64,000 nucleotides of DNA. Origin: CAVXJN01 sp963773585 (GTDB taxonomy: Bacteria; Pseudomonadota; Gammaproteobacteria; JASBUN01). Made by a program: the position numbers and the translations under genes. Under the pieces are notes generated by a model. That model ran no database searches and had not been told where the DNA came from. It saw nothing but the letters and a program-made list of their open reading frames with translations. The stretch covers positions 620,001-684,000 of the forward strand of contig CAVZBR010000001.1 in the NCBI GenBank assembly GCA_963773585.1, read 5' to 3'. Below are positions 19,357 to 27,831 of the stretch, in pieces; the stretch's first letter is position 1, and the number at the start of each line of letters is the position of its first letter.

Positions 19357-20880
19357 GTGGAGTTCCTCGAGTACCTGCCGCAGGTGTTCAGCGGCTGGAA
19401 TTTTTTGGTGCTGGTGCTCGGCACCATCGGCGGCTTGATACTGGGCGCAACCCCCGGCCTCAGTCCCACCATGGCCGTCGCCCTGTTGATTCCGTTTACC
19501 TTCCAGATGGGGCCGGTTGCGAGCCTGATCCTGCTGGGATCGGTATATACCGCCACCGTTGCGGGCGGGGCGGTCAGCGCCATCCTGGTCAATATTCCCG
19601 GTGCCCCGGCCAATATCGCCACGATTCTCGACGGCCACCCCATGGCGCAAAAAGGCCGTGCAACGGAAGCGTTGCACTATTGCTTCATCAGTTCGCTGAT
19701 CGGCGGTCTGCTCGGCGTGGTGGTGTTGATTTTTTTCACCCCCGTCCTCGCCGATTTCGCGCTCAGTTTCGGCCCGTCGGAATTATTCTGGATCGCGTTG
19801 CTCGGGGTGACGGTGATTGGCTCCTTGGGTTCGAAGTCGGTCATCAAAGGACTTTTCGCCGGCGCGTTCGGTTTGTGGCTCTCCACCATTGGCTACGATC
19901 CTGTGCTGGGCGTGGAGCGCTTCGTTTTTACGTCAGACCTCGCTGGCGGCATCAATATTATCGCGGCCCTGATCGGATTGTTTGCGATTCCGCAGGTGCT
20001 GAGCATGCTCGAAACCGCTCACACCGGACGGCGTACCACTATGTATGACATGGAGGAGCGCAGCGTCTGGTCTTCGTTCCTTGAGAACCTGCGCCGCGTG
20101 CGCGCGCTGATCATCGGCTCCGTGTGCGGGATCATCGTCGGGTTGATTCCCGGCGCCGGCGGCCAGATCGCCGGTCTGATCGCCTATGACCAAAACAAGA
20201 AATTCAGTCGCGATCCGGACAAGTTCGGCCAGGGCGAACCCGACGGGGTGATCAGCGCCGAATCCGCCAACAACGCCATGGTCGGACCGTCGCTGGTGCC
20301 GTTGCTGACGCTGGGAGTTCCGGGCAGTCCAACGGCTGCTGTGTTGCTCGGCGGGCTGTTGATACAGGGCCTGTTTCCGGGTCCCGACCTGTTCACGCTG
20401 CATGCCAAAGTGACCTGGACGTTCATCGATTCGCTGCTGGTCGGGCAAGTCGTGATGGCCATTGCCGGGCTCTCCATCAGCCGATATAGCCGCTTCGTTA
20501 CCCGGATTCCCAACCATTTCATGGCGGCTGCCGTGACCGTGCTTGCGGTATTCGGGACTTACAGCGTGCAGAACAGTTTTTCCGACGTCCTGGTCATGAT
20601 GGTGCTGGGCGCCGGCATGTACTTTGCGACCAAATTCGGATTCAGTGCCTCACCCGTCGTACTTGGCATCATTCTCGGGCCCATCGCCGAAACCAACTAC
20701 ATGCAAGGCAAGCTCATTGCCCAGAGCGGCGACGGCCTGGTGCCCTATTTCTTCACTGGTACCGCCAATATCGTACTGATCGCGCTGTGCGTCGGCTCGA
20801 TCGTGTACAGCTTCGTAAGCGAGCTGCGCAGCATTCGCCGCCGGCGCCAATCGGACAGGCACACATGGCAAAACGCCTGA
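19357..20880 (+). CDS. tctA: Tripartite tricarboxylate transporter, large permease subunit TctA
   Basis: This 507-residue inner-membrane protein forms the main transport channel of a TTT system. It has about a dozen hydrophobic helices and the TctA signatures GATPGLSPTMAVALL near the N-terminus and GLIPGAGGQIAGLIAYD in the middle. The start is a GTG at 19357, supported by GGAGGAG at 19344-19350. It overlaps tctB by 16 bases, and tctC follows. TTT systems take up carboxylates or sulfonates with a periplasmic binding protein. The downstream xsc, sauS and sauT-like genes suggest sulfoacetate as substrate, which is inference from context only. Confidence 0.93.
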   Translation: MEFLEYLPQVFSGWNFLVLVLGTIGGLILGATPGLSPTMAVALLIPFTFQMGPVASLILLGSVYTATVAGGAVSAILVNIPGAPANIATILDGHPMAQKGRATEALHYCFISSLIGGLLGVVVLIFFTPVLADFALSFGPSELFWIALLGVTVIGSLGSKSVIKGLFAGAFGLWLSTIGYDPVLGVERFVFTSDLAGGINIIAALIGLFAIPQVLSMLETAHTGRRTTMYDMEERSVWSSFLENLRRVRALIIGSVCGIIVGLIPGAGGQIAGLIAYDQNKKFSRDPDKFGQGEPDGVISAESANNAMVGPSLVPLLTLGVPGSPTAAVLLGGLLIQGLFPGPDLFTLHAKVTWTFIDSLLVGQVVMAIAGLSISRYSRFVTRIPNHFMAAAVTVLAVFGTYSVQNSFSDVLVMMVLGAGMYFATKFGFSASPVVLGIILGPIAETNYMQGKLIAQSGDGLVPYFFTGTANIVLIALCVGSIVYSFVSELRSIRRRRQSDRHTWQNA

Positions 20881-21302
20881 CACCGATACTTTGCACCCTG
20901 CTGGGTGTGTTTCTGTTTTGGGCTGCCACCGGCGCAGACAATCCTCAGGCTTACCTGTTTCCGAAACTGCTCGCTGTGATCATGGTGGTGCTGGGCATTG
21001 TCATGGCCGTGGTGGAGTGGGGTGCGTCGGCTGGAAGAGCTGCGGCCGCGAGTATCCCATGGGGCAAGTTATGGCCGGTACTGTTGATTTTCGTGCTGTA
21101 CATGGTCGCCGCGCAGCCGCTGGGTTTTTATTTGGCGTCGTGGTTGGCGTTCGCTGCAATCGGCACCGTCTATTCACCCGCCGAATCCAGTTTCGCCAGT
21201 GCCAAGCGCTGTGTGCCGATCTCGTTCGCGTTTTTACTGGTGCTGTACGGTGTTTTTGTCATGTTGTTGCAGGTGCAGATGCCGAAGGGGGTGATGTTGT
21301 AG
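20865..21302 (+). CDS. tctB: Tripartite tricarboxylate transporter, small permease subunit TctB
   Basis: The 145-residue protein has four predicted membrane helices, as expected for TctB: TPILCTLLGVFLFW, LLAVIMVVLGIVMAVV, LWPVLLIFVLYMVAA and a C-terminal ISFAFLLVLYGVFVMLL. The ATG at 20865 lies inside the end of tctA, so the two permease subunits are probably translationally coupled. The subunit is poorly conserved across the family, so the call rests on topology, size and position between tctA and tctC. Confidence 0.85.
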   Translation: MAKRLTPILCTLLGVFLFWAATGADNPQAYLFPKLLAVIMVVLGIVMAVVEWGASAGRAAAASIPWGKLWPVLLIFVLYMVAAQPLGFYLASWLAFAAIGTVYSPAESSFASAKRCVPISFAFLLVLYGVFVMLLQVQMPKGVML

Positions 21303-21407
21303 CGAAAGACGTCGAACGGCGGAGTCCGAACACGGCCGGAGCCCAACAGCGGATGTGGGTGCCGCAAGGTGGAAGGAACTTTGAAATTCCAGAGGAGGAG
21401 TCAACTA

Positions 21408-22385
21408 ATGACCTCAATTAAAAAAATATTGAACCTGTCGTTATGGCTAGGCATTGCACTCGCGTTGATACCCGGGCTGGCAGCTGCCGAATATCCGGAC
21501 AAGCCGGTGACAGTGGTCGTTGCCTATTCGCCCGGCGGCGCGACCGACTTTCAGGCCCGCATCGTCACGATGATGTCCGCTAAGGACGACTACCTCGGTC
21601 AGCCGATGGTGATCGTCAACAAGCCGGGCGCCGGCGGACAAGTGGGTTGGAACTGGTTCGCGGATCAGGCTGGCGACGACGGCTACGACCTGGCCGCGTA
21701 CAACGTTCCTCATTTCATCGCCCAGTCGATCATGTTCGACACCAAATACAGCATCAAGAATCTAGAGCCGATCGCCAATTGGGGTGCAGACCCGGCGGTG
21801 CTGATTGTCGGCAAGGACAGCCCGTTCAATTCGGTAAAGGACCTGATCGACTATGCAAAGAAGAATCCCGGCAAGGTGACGGTTTCCGGCGCTGGGTTGT
21901 ACGTCGGTCATCACATCGCCACGCTGCAATTGGAAAAGGCCGCGGGAATCAAGTTGACCTATGTCCCGACCAAAGGCGGCGTGCCGGCGCTACAGTATGT
22001 GATGGGCGGTAAGGTGAAGGCCGGCTTCAATAATCTTTCTGATGCCTATCGCAGTCGCGACCGTTTGAAGATCCTGGCCGTGGCCGACATGGAGCGCAAC
22101 AAGGAGTTTCTGCCTGATGTGCCGACGTTCAAGGAGCAGGGTATCGATGTGGACGACTCGAGCGTCAATTTCCGCGGTCTGATGGTGCCCAAGGGCACAC
22201 CAAAGGCTGTGATCGATAAGCTTGCAGAGCGTGTGCCGAAGATGTTCGAGGACAAGAAGGTGCAGTCGAAAATGGAAGCGGGTGGCTCGCCCATGCGAAT
22301 CATGGACCGCGACCAGGTGGAAAAAATGTGGCAGCGTCGCCAGGAGTACCTTACGGATCTACTGGCAGAGCTGAAGAAAAAGTGA
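21408..22385 (+). CDS. tctC: Tripartite tricarboxylate transporter, periplasmic substrate-binding protein TctC/Bug family
   Basis: The 325-residue protein has a Sec signal peptide (LWLGIALALIPGLAAA). The mature part opens EYPDKPVTVVVAYSPGGATD, the Bug-family ligand-contacting loop, followed by VIVNKPGAGGQVG. It captures the substrate in the periplasm and delivers it to TctAB. AGGAGGAG lies seven bases before the ATG at 21408. The ligand cannot be read from sequence; the neighbouring genes point to sulfoacetate. A GC-rich hairpin follows the stop codon. Confidence 0.92.
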   Translation: MTSIKKILNLSLWLGIALALIPGLAAAEYPDKPVTVVVAYSPGGATDFQARIVTMMSAKDDYLGQPMVIVNKPGAGGQVGWNWFADQAGDDGYDLAAYNVPHFIAQSIMFDTKYSIKNLEPIANWGADPAVLIVGKDSPFNSVKDLIDYAKKNPGKVTVSGAGLYVGHHIATLQLEKAAGIKLTYVPTKGGVPALQYVMGGKVKAGFNNLSDAYRSRDRLKILAVADMERNKEFLPDVPTFKEQGIDVDDSSVNFRGLMVPKGTPKAVIDKLAERVPKMFEDKKVQSKMEAGGSPMRIMDRDQVEKMWQRRQEYLTDLLAELKKK

Positions 22386-22390
22386 GGTTA

Positions 22391-22424
22391 CCGGCGGCGC
22401 CCGCGGCCCGAGCGGGCCCGCCGG
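22391..22424 (+). terminator. GC-rich hairpin after tctC
   Basis: CCGGCGG (22391-22397) pairs with CCGCCGG (22418-22424), and inside it GCCCGC (22399-22404) pairs with GCGGGC (22412-22417), giving 13 base pairs with one bulge. It has no T-run, so it may attenuate or protect the tctABC transcript rather than end it outright. Confidence 0.5.
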
Positions 22425-22458
22425 CTTGCGTGGGCTGCGGGCGCTGTGGTACATAGCT

Positions 22459-22476
22459 AACTTATGTATATAAGTT
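22459..22476. promoter_or_regulatory. Candidate GntR operator upstream of sauS
   Basis: AACTTAT-GTAT-ATAAGTT is a perfect 7-4-7 palindrome 30 bases before the sauS start. It matches the imperfect palindrome at 19266-19283 in 14 of 18 positions. The tctABC and sauS-sauT-xsc transcripts may thus share the GntR regulator. Confidence 0.7.
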
Positions 22477-22506
22477 ATATGAGCGGCGGGAATGGAGTGC
22501 GCCTCG

Positions 22507-23949
22507 ATGGATAAAGCAAGTCAGCGCAGATCGACGGATGCGCCGGATGTGGGCTCCCAGGTGGGCGCCTTGGTGGCGCGTGCCCGTGCTGCGCAGCAAA
22601 CCTACGCCGGCTATCACCAGGATCAGGTGGACGAGGTGGTGACCGCGGTCGCCTGGTCCATCATCGAGCCGTCCAACAATCGCGCCCTGGCCACTTTGGC
22701 AGTGCGCGAAACGGGACTGGGCAACGTCGAAGACAAGGTCGTCAAGAACCGTCGCAAGACATTGGGCTTGCTGCGTGATTTGAGCCGCGCCCGAACCGTC
22801 GGTGTGGTTGCGGAATATCCTGAACGCGGCATTGTGGAGATTGCCCGGCCGGTCGGCGTGGTGGGGGCAATCGTCCCTTCCACCAATCCGGTGGCGACGC
22901 CTGTCAACAAGACATTGAACGCCTTGAAAGGCGCCAACGCCATCATTCTCGCGCCTTCGCCCAAGGGGCAGGTGGTTTGCGAGGAGTTGGTCAAGCTGCT
23001 GCGCGGTGAATTGCGCCGCGTCGGCGCTCCTGAGGACTTGGTGCAACATCTGCCCGCGCCTGTCAGCAAGGCGCTCACCCAGGAACTGATGGCGCAGGTC
23101 GATCTGATCGTCGCAACCGGATCGCAGAGCAATGTACGCGCCGCATACCGCAGTGGGACCCCCGCAATCGGAGTCGGTGCCGGCAATGTGCCCGTGATCG
23201 TCGACGTATCGGCGGACCTGGCGACGGCGGCGCAGAAAATTGCTGCATCGAAGACGTTCGACAACGCCACCAGCTGTTCGTCGGAGAACAGCCTGATCGT
23301 GCTCGACGCCGTGTACGACCGCCTGATGGCGGAGTTGCACGCCCAAGGGGGCGTGTTGCTGGATGGGGAGGAAAAGCAGCGTCTGCAGCGATCAATGTGG
23401 ATCGAAGGGCACCTGAATCGGGAGATCGTGGCGCAGCCCGCTGCGGCCATTGCCTCCATCGCAGGTCTGGTGCGCAAAGAATTCAATTCAGCGCGTTTGT
23501 TGCTGGTGGCGGAAAATGGAATCGGGCCCGAGTACCCGTTCTCGGACGAAAAGCTGTCGCCGGTATTGACGGTATATCGGGTTGCCGATTTCGATGCCGC
23601 TGTAGTCGCTGCGCGCCGCATTCTGGAGTTCAAAGGCGCCGGTCATTCGGTCGGCCTCTACTCAACCGATGAAGCCCAGCCGATGCGCTTGGGGCTCGAA
23701 CTGCCAGTCTGCCGAGTCATCGTCAATCAGGCGCATTGCTTCGCCACCGGAGGCAGTTTCGATAACGGGCTGCCATTTTCGCTTTCCATGGGATGTGGAA
23801 CCTGGGGCGGCAATAGCATTTCCGACAATCTCAACTATCGCCATTTTTTGAATACCACGCGCATCGCCAGAACCATACCCGCGGACGAACCGACGGAGTC
23901 CGAACTGTTCGCAAACCATTGGGCAAAATACGGCCTGGGTCCGCAATAG
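22507..23949 (+). CDS. sauS: Acylating aldehyde dehydrogenase, probable sulfoacetaldehyde dehydrogenase (SauS-like)
   Basis: The 480-residue cytoplasmic protein belongs to the CoA-acylating aldehyde dehydrogenases. The active-site Cys is C257 in NATSCSSENS, the position of the acyl-accepting Cys in EutE/AdhE-type enzymes. The cofactor region includes PSTNPVATPVNKT and VATGSQSNV. In Cupriavidus necator, SauS reduces sulfoacetyl-CoA to sulfoacetaldehyde, and here the following genes are a CoA ligase and xsc, which fits that role. GGAG at 22494-22497 supports the ATG at 22507; another ATG at 22492 would add five residues. Without the context, an acetaldehyde or succinate-semialdehyde acylating enzyme would be equally possible. 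Confidence 0.82.
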   Translation: MDKASQRRSTDAPDVGSQVGALVARARAAQQTYAGYHQDQVDEVVTAVAWSIIEPSNNRALATLAVRETGLGNVEDKVVKNRRKTLGLLRDLSRARTVGVVAEYPERGIVEIARPVGVVGAIVPSTNPVATPVNKTLNALKGANAIILAPSPKGQVVCEELVKLLRGELRRVGAPEDLVQHLPAPVSKALTQELMAQVDLIVATGSQSNVRAAYRSGTPAIGVGAGNVPVIVDVSADLATAAQKIAASKTFDNATSCSSENSLIVLDAVYDRLMAELHAQGGVLLDGEEKQRLQRSMWIEGHLNREIVAQPAAAIASIAGLVRKEFNSARLLLVAENGIGPEYPFSDEKLSPVLTVYRVADFDAAVVAARRILEFKGAGHSVGLYSTDEAQPMRLGLELPVCRVIVNQAHCFATGGSFDNGLPFSLSMGCGTWGGNSISDNLNYRHFLNTTRIARTIPADEPTESELFANHWAKYGLGPQ

Positions 23950-23991
23950 AGCATGGACCGTGTCGGAAGCGGTGTGGCTGAGGCAAAAAGC

Positions 23992-25566
23992 ATGGATACC
24001 ATTCGTTCGTTGATCGATACGTGGGCCGAATCGGACCCGGATGCGATTTACCTGATCATTCCAGAAACCGGTCAGGAACTGCGCGTGCGCGAACTGCGCG
24101 AGTCGCTCCAGGACATCGGACTCCGGCTGCATGCGCTTGGCGTTGCCCCTGGCGAAAAAATTTCCGTCCTGCTCGATAACGGACTCTGGAGCACAGCGCT
24201 GTTTCTTGGCGCCATGTACAGCGGGCGCGTTGTGGTACCGCTCAACGCTCTGTCCGGTCCGGACGCACTGGCTTACGTATTGGACCATTCGGACACTAAA
24301 GTTTTGTTCGTGTCGCAACAATACCGCGAAAAATTTGGCGCCCTGATCGACTCAGCCGCACAACGACTCACCGTGATCGATACCGATACTGACAGCGGGC
24401 CGGTCTGGCCGCCGATGGATGGGCTACCCGACGCCTCTGTCTTGCCGACTCCGGACCCCGACGATGTGGGGGTTTTGATTTACACCTCGGGTACCACGGG
24501 GCGCCCCAAAGGCGTGTTGATGTCGCATAGAAACGCCATCGCCGGTGGCCGCAATTGCGCTCAGGCCCATGGCTTGACGGCGGCGGATCGGGCGCTCTGT
24601 GTATTGCCTATCTATCACATCAATGGCGAGATGGTGACCGTGATGGGCCCGCTCGTCAGCCAAGGCAGTGTGGTGATGCCGCGTCGCTACAGTTCTTCTC
24701 AGTTCTGGCAGTTGATCGATCGCTACCGATGTACGTGGTTCAGCGTCGTGCCCACTATCATTTCCTATCTCTTGGAACGGGCGGAACAGGACGGCGGTCG
24801 GCCCAGCAAGGAAACGCTGGCGCGATTGCGGTTCGGCAGGTCCGCGTCGGCGCCCCTGTCGCCGTCCGTTCACCGCGCATTCGAGGAATGCTTCGGTATT
24901 TCGATGGTCGAGACCATGGGGTTGACGGAAACGGCAGCGCAAATCCTCTCCAATCCGTTACCACCGGTGCCGCCGCGTTACGGTTCGCCGGGTATTCCGT
25001 TCGGAAATGAAGTCAAGATTGTCGACGAAGCGGGTAACGATGCGGCGGATGGTCAGGTCGGCGAACTGCTGGTACGTGGCGCCAACGTCACCAAGGGCTA
25101 TTATAAGAATCCGGAGGCGACAGCCCAGGCCCTCGATCGGGATGGCTGGCTTCATTCCGGGGATCTCGCCTATCGCGATGCAGACGGCTATTTTTTCATC
25201 AGCGGTCGCATCAAAGAGCTGATCATCAAAGGCGGTGAAAACATCGCACCGCGCGAAATCGACGACGTACTGTATCAGCACGAAGCTGTGCTCGAGGCGG
25301 CGGCGTTCCCTTTGGATGATCCCCACTACGGGCAAGAGGTCATGGCGTGCGTGGCGTTGAAGCCGGGCATGATCTGCTCTTCTGAAGAGCTTGAAGCGTT
25401 CTGTCGCGAACGCCTGGGGCCCTACAAAGCACCGAAGAAGATCATGCAGGTGGAATCATTGCCAAAGGGCCCTTCAGGCAAGATTCAACGATTGAAACTC
25501 GCCGCTCAGTTTTCCACCGAATCCGCTGCAGCCAAGGCCAGAAAAGCGAGCGGTTCCAATTCTTAA
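23992..25566 (+). CDS. sauT: AMP-forming acyl-CoA ligase, probable sulfoacetate-CoA ligase (SauT-like)
   Basis: The 524-residue cytoplasmic enzyme is in the ANL superfamily. The P-loop YTSGTTGRPKG, the GLTETAA motif, the HSGDLAYRD hinge region with ISGRIKELI, and the C-terminal catalytic Lys in PSGKIQRLKL are all present. By context it would activate sulfoacetate to sulfoacetyl-CoA with ATP and CoA, feeding SauS. The ATG at 23992 has GAGG eight bases upstream; a start at 23953 would add 13 residues. It sits 42 bases after sauS and 17 bases before xsc, in one transcription unit. The acid substrate is inferred from the operon, not from the sequence alone. Confidence 0.82.
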   Translation: MDTIRSLIDTWAESDPDAIYLIIPETGQELRVRELRESLQDIGLRLHALGVAPGEKISVLLDNGLWSTALFLGAMYSGRVVVPLNALSGPDALAYVLDHSDTKVLFVSQQYREKFGALIDSAAQRLTVIDTDTDSGPVWPPMDGLPDASVLPTPDPDDVGVLIYTSGTTGRPKGVLMSHRNAIAGGRNCAQAHGLTAADRALCVLPIYHINGEMVTVMGPLVSQGSVVMPRRYSSSQFWQLIDRYRCTWFSVVPTIISYLLERAEQDGGRPSKETLARLRFGRSASAPLSPSVHRAFEECFGISMVETMGLTETAAQILSNPLPPVPPRYGSPGIPFGNEVKIVDEAGNDAADGQVGELLVRGANVTKGYYKNPEATAQALDRDGWLHSGDLAYRDADGYFFISGRIKELIIKGGENIAPREIDDVLYQHEAVLEAAAFPLDDPHYGQEVMACVALKPGMICSSEELEAFCRERLGPYKAPKKIMQVESLPKGPSGKIQRLKLAAQFSTESAAAKARKASGSNS

Positions 25567-25583
25567 TGTAAGGAGGTTGCAAG

Positions 25584-27329
25584 ATGGCGCGCATGACTCC
25601 GAGCGAAGCGTTTGTCGAGACCCTCGTGGCGCAGGGTGTCACGGACGTATTCGGCATTGTCGGTTCGGCCTACATGGACGCACTGGATTTGTTCCCTGCG
25701 GCCGGGATCCGGTTCATCCCGGTCGTGCACGAACAAGGTGCTGCGCACATGGCCGATGGCTATTCCCGCGTCAGCGGCCGCCAGGGTGTATGCATCGGCC
25801 AAAACGGTCCGGGTATCACGAATTTCGTTACCGCGATTGCCGCCGCCTACTGGGCGCACTCGCCCGTGGTGATGATCACGCCCGAGACCGGCACCATGGG
25901 CGTGGGGCTCGGCGGATTCCAGGAAGCCGAGCAACTGTCGATATTCGAATCCATTACCAAATATCAGGCCCACGTAAACAACCCGGCGCGCATGGCGGAA
26001 CTGACCGCGCGCGCTTTCGATCGGGCTTTACTTGAACATGGTCCGACGCAACTCAACATTCCTCGGGATTACTTTTACGGCGAAATCGACGCCACGATTC
26101 CGAAACCGATTCGGATCGATGCGCCGAGTGGCGGCCACCGCAGCCTGCGACAGGCGGCGGATCTGCTGGCCGAAGCCAAGTTTCCGGTCATCATGGCGGG
26201 CGGCGGCGTCGTTACCGCGGACGGGGTAGGTGAAACCCGTGCACTGGCCGAGCGGCTCGGCGCACCGGTCGTGACCAGCTATCTGCACAACGACGCGTTC
26301 CCTTGCGATCATCCGCTTTGGTGCGGAGCGCTCGGATACCAGGGCTCCAAGGCGGGCATGAGTTTGATTTCGCAAGCCGACGTCGTGCTGGCCCTGGGTA
26401 CACGCCTGGGTCCTTTCGGCACACTGCCCCAGTTCGGAGTCGACTACTGGCCGAAGAAAGCGAAGATCATCCAGGTGGATATCGACGCGCGCATGCTCGG
26501 GCTGGTCAAGGAAATCGCGGTGGGGATCAACGGCGATGCCAAGGCGGTGGCGGTCGACCTGTTGCAGCGTTTGGCCGACAAAAACCTGGTGGCCGACGAC
26601 AACAGCGAAAAGCGACGGGAAGAGATCACCCGCCAGCAAAAGACTTGGGAAACCGAATTGGATCAATGGACCCAGGAGAAGGACGACTGGAGCGTCGAAG
26701 TCGGAGACGAAGCCAATTTTCTGCATCCGCGGCAAGTGCTGCGGGAACTGGAAAATGCCATGCCCGAGAGCGCCATGGTCTCCACCGACATCGGCAATAT
26801 CTGTTCGGTGTCCAACAGCTACTTGCGCTTCAAGCGACCCAAAAGCATGTTCGCGGCTATGAGTTTCGGAAACTGCGGCTACGCGTATCCGACGATCATC
26901 GGTGCAAAGGTCGCGGCTCCGGACCGGCCCGCCGTTGCATACGTCGGCGACGGCGCATGGGCCATGAGCATGTTGGAGACATTGACCGGCGTCCGAGAGC
27001 GAATCCCGACCACGGCTGTGGTGTTCCACAATCGTCAATGGGGCGCGGAAAAGAAGAATCAAGTGGACTACTACGGACGTCGCTTCGTCGGCAGCAATCT
27101 CGACAACCCGAGCTTTGCGAAAATAGCCGAATCCATGGGCGCGCAAGGGATCACGGTGGATCAAATCGGCGACGTGGGAGATGCATTTCGAAAAGCGTGT
27201 AAGGATCAGGAGGACGGCAAGTCCACCGTGCTCGAGATCATGTGTACCCGCGAACTTGGCGAACCGTTCCGTCGCGACGCGCTTAAAGCGCCGGTGCGGT
27301 TTTTGGAAAAATACAAAGAGTTCGTCTGA
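25584..27329 (+). CDS. xsc: Sulfoacetaldehyde acetyltransferase Xsc
   Basis: Xsc is a thiamine-diphosphate enzyme that cleaves sulfoacetaldehyde with phosphate to sulfite and acetyl phosphate. The 581-residue length is right for Xsc. The N-terminal FGIVGSAYMDALDLFP block is characteristic of Xsc rather than acetolactate synthase. E50 in VVHEQGAAHMADGYSR is the cofactor-activating Glu, and the ThDP/Mg motif starts GDGAWAM (D456) and ends VFHN. The tail ends FLEKYKEFV. TAAGGAGG lies just before the ATG. It is the diagnostic gene of this locus, since Xsc is the shared end step of taurine, isethionate and sulfoacetate breakdown. Confidence 0.94.
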   Translation: MARMTPSEAFVETLVAQGVTDVFGIVGSAYMDALDLFPAAGIRFIPVVHEQGAAHMADGYSRVSGRQGVCIGQNGPGITNFVTAIAAAYWAHSPVVMITPETGTMGVGLGGFQEAEQLSIFESITKYQAHVNNPARMAELTARAFDRALLEHGPTQLNIPRDYFYGEIDATIPKPIRIDAPSGGHRSLRQAADLLAEAKFPVIMAGGGVVTADGVGETRALAERLGAPVVTSYLHNDAFPCDHPLWCGALGYQGSKAGMSLISQADVVLALGTRLGPFGTLPQFGVDYWPKKAKIIQVDIDARMLGLVKEIAVGINGDAKAVAVDLLQRLADKNLVADDNSEKRREEITRQQKTWETELDQWTQEKDDWSVEVGDEANFLHPRQVLRELENAMPESAMVSTDIGNICSVSNSYLRFKRPKSMFAAMSFGNCGYAYPTIIGAKVAAPDRPAVAYVGDGAWAMSMLETLTGVRERIPTTAVVFHNRQWGAEKKNQVDYYGRRFVGSNLDNPSFAKIAESMGAQGITVDQIGDVGDAFRKACKDQEDGKSTVLEIMCTRELGEPFRRDALKAPVRFLEKYKEFV

Positions 27330-27342
27330 ATACGGGCGCACG

Positions 27343-27816
27343 ATGGATCCGCACCAAGAGTCGACTCCATCCGCCGTTTTCCGCAAAGTATTGGTGGCGG
27401 TGGACGGTTCGGCGCACGCAGAGCGGGCGCTGGAAGCCGCGTCCGAATTGGCACGGCGGTGCGGCTCTGAATTGGTGTTGTTTCACGCAATCGAGTTGAG
27501 TCCGATGCGGGCTGACCTTGCAGGACGCGTTGACGAAGCGGCGCGGACCATGTATCGACGGGTCGGTGAAGAACTAGCCGACCAGATACTTTCGCAAGCC
27601 GAACGGACGGCCAAGGAGCATAAGGTCGAGCGAGTAACACGGCTCGCCGGGTTCGGAGATGCGGCCAAGGCGATTGACGACGCGGCTCGGCGCGAAGGCG
27701 TGGATCTCATCGTAGTCGGGACTCGGGGTCTGACAGGATTGCACGGCCTGGCATTGGGAAGCGTCGCGCACAAGATCACCAGCATGGCCTCTTGTCCGGT
27801 CATGGTGGTGCGCTAA
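27343..27816 (+). CDS. Universal stress protein UspA family
   Basis: The 157-residue protein has a single Usp domain: KVLVAVDGSAHAERALEAA at the N-terminus and the nucleotide-binding pattern GTRGLTGLHGLALGS (G-x2-G-x9-GS) near the C-terminus, so it probably binds ATP. Usp genes often accompany transport or catabolic operons, where their exact role is unsettled. It begins 13 bases after the xsc stop codon and lies before ackA, so it belongs to the same transcript. The ATG at 27343 is the first after xsc; no strong ribosome site is visible. Confidence 0.88.
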   Translation: MDPHQESTPSAVFRKVLVAVDGSAHAERALEAASELARRCGSELVLFHAIELSPMRADLAGRVDEAARTMYRRVGEELADQILSQAERTAKEHKVERVTRLAGFGDAAKAIDDAARREGVDLIVVGTRGLTGLHGLALGSVAHKITSMASCPVMVVR

Positions 27817-27831
27817 GTTGTCATCGACACT

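Noticed and set aside
25584..27329. Acetolactate synthase as the identity of the ThDP enzyme
   Set aside because: The GSAYMDALDLFP block, the length and the neighbours fit Xsc, and no small regulatory subunit gene follows.
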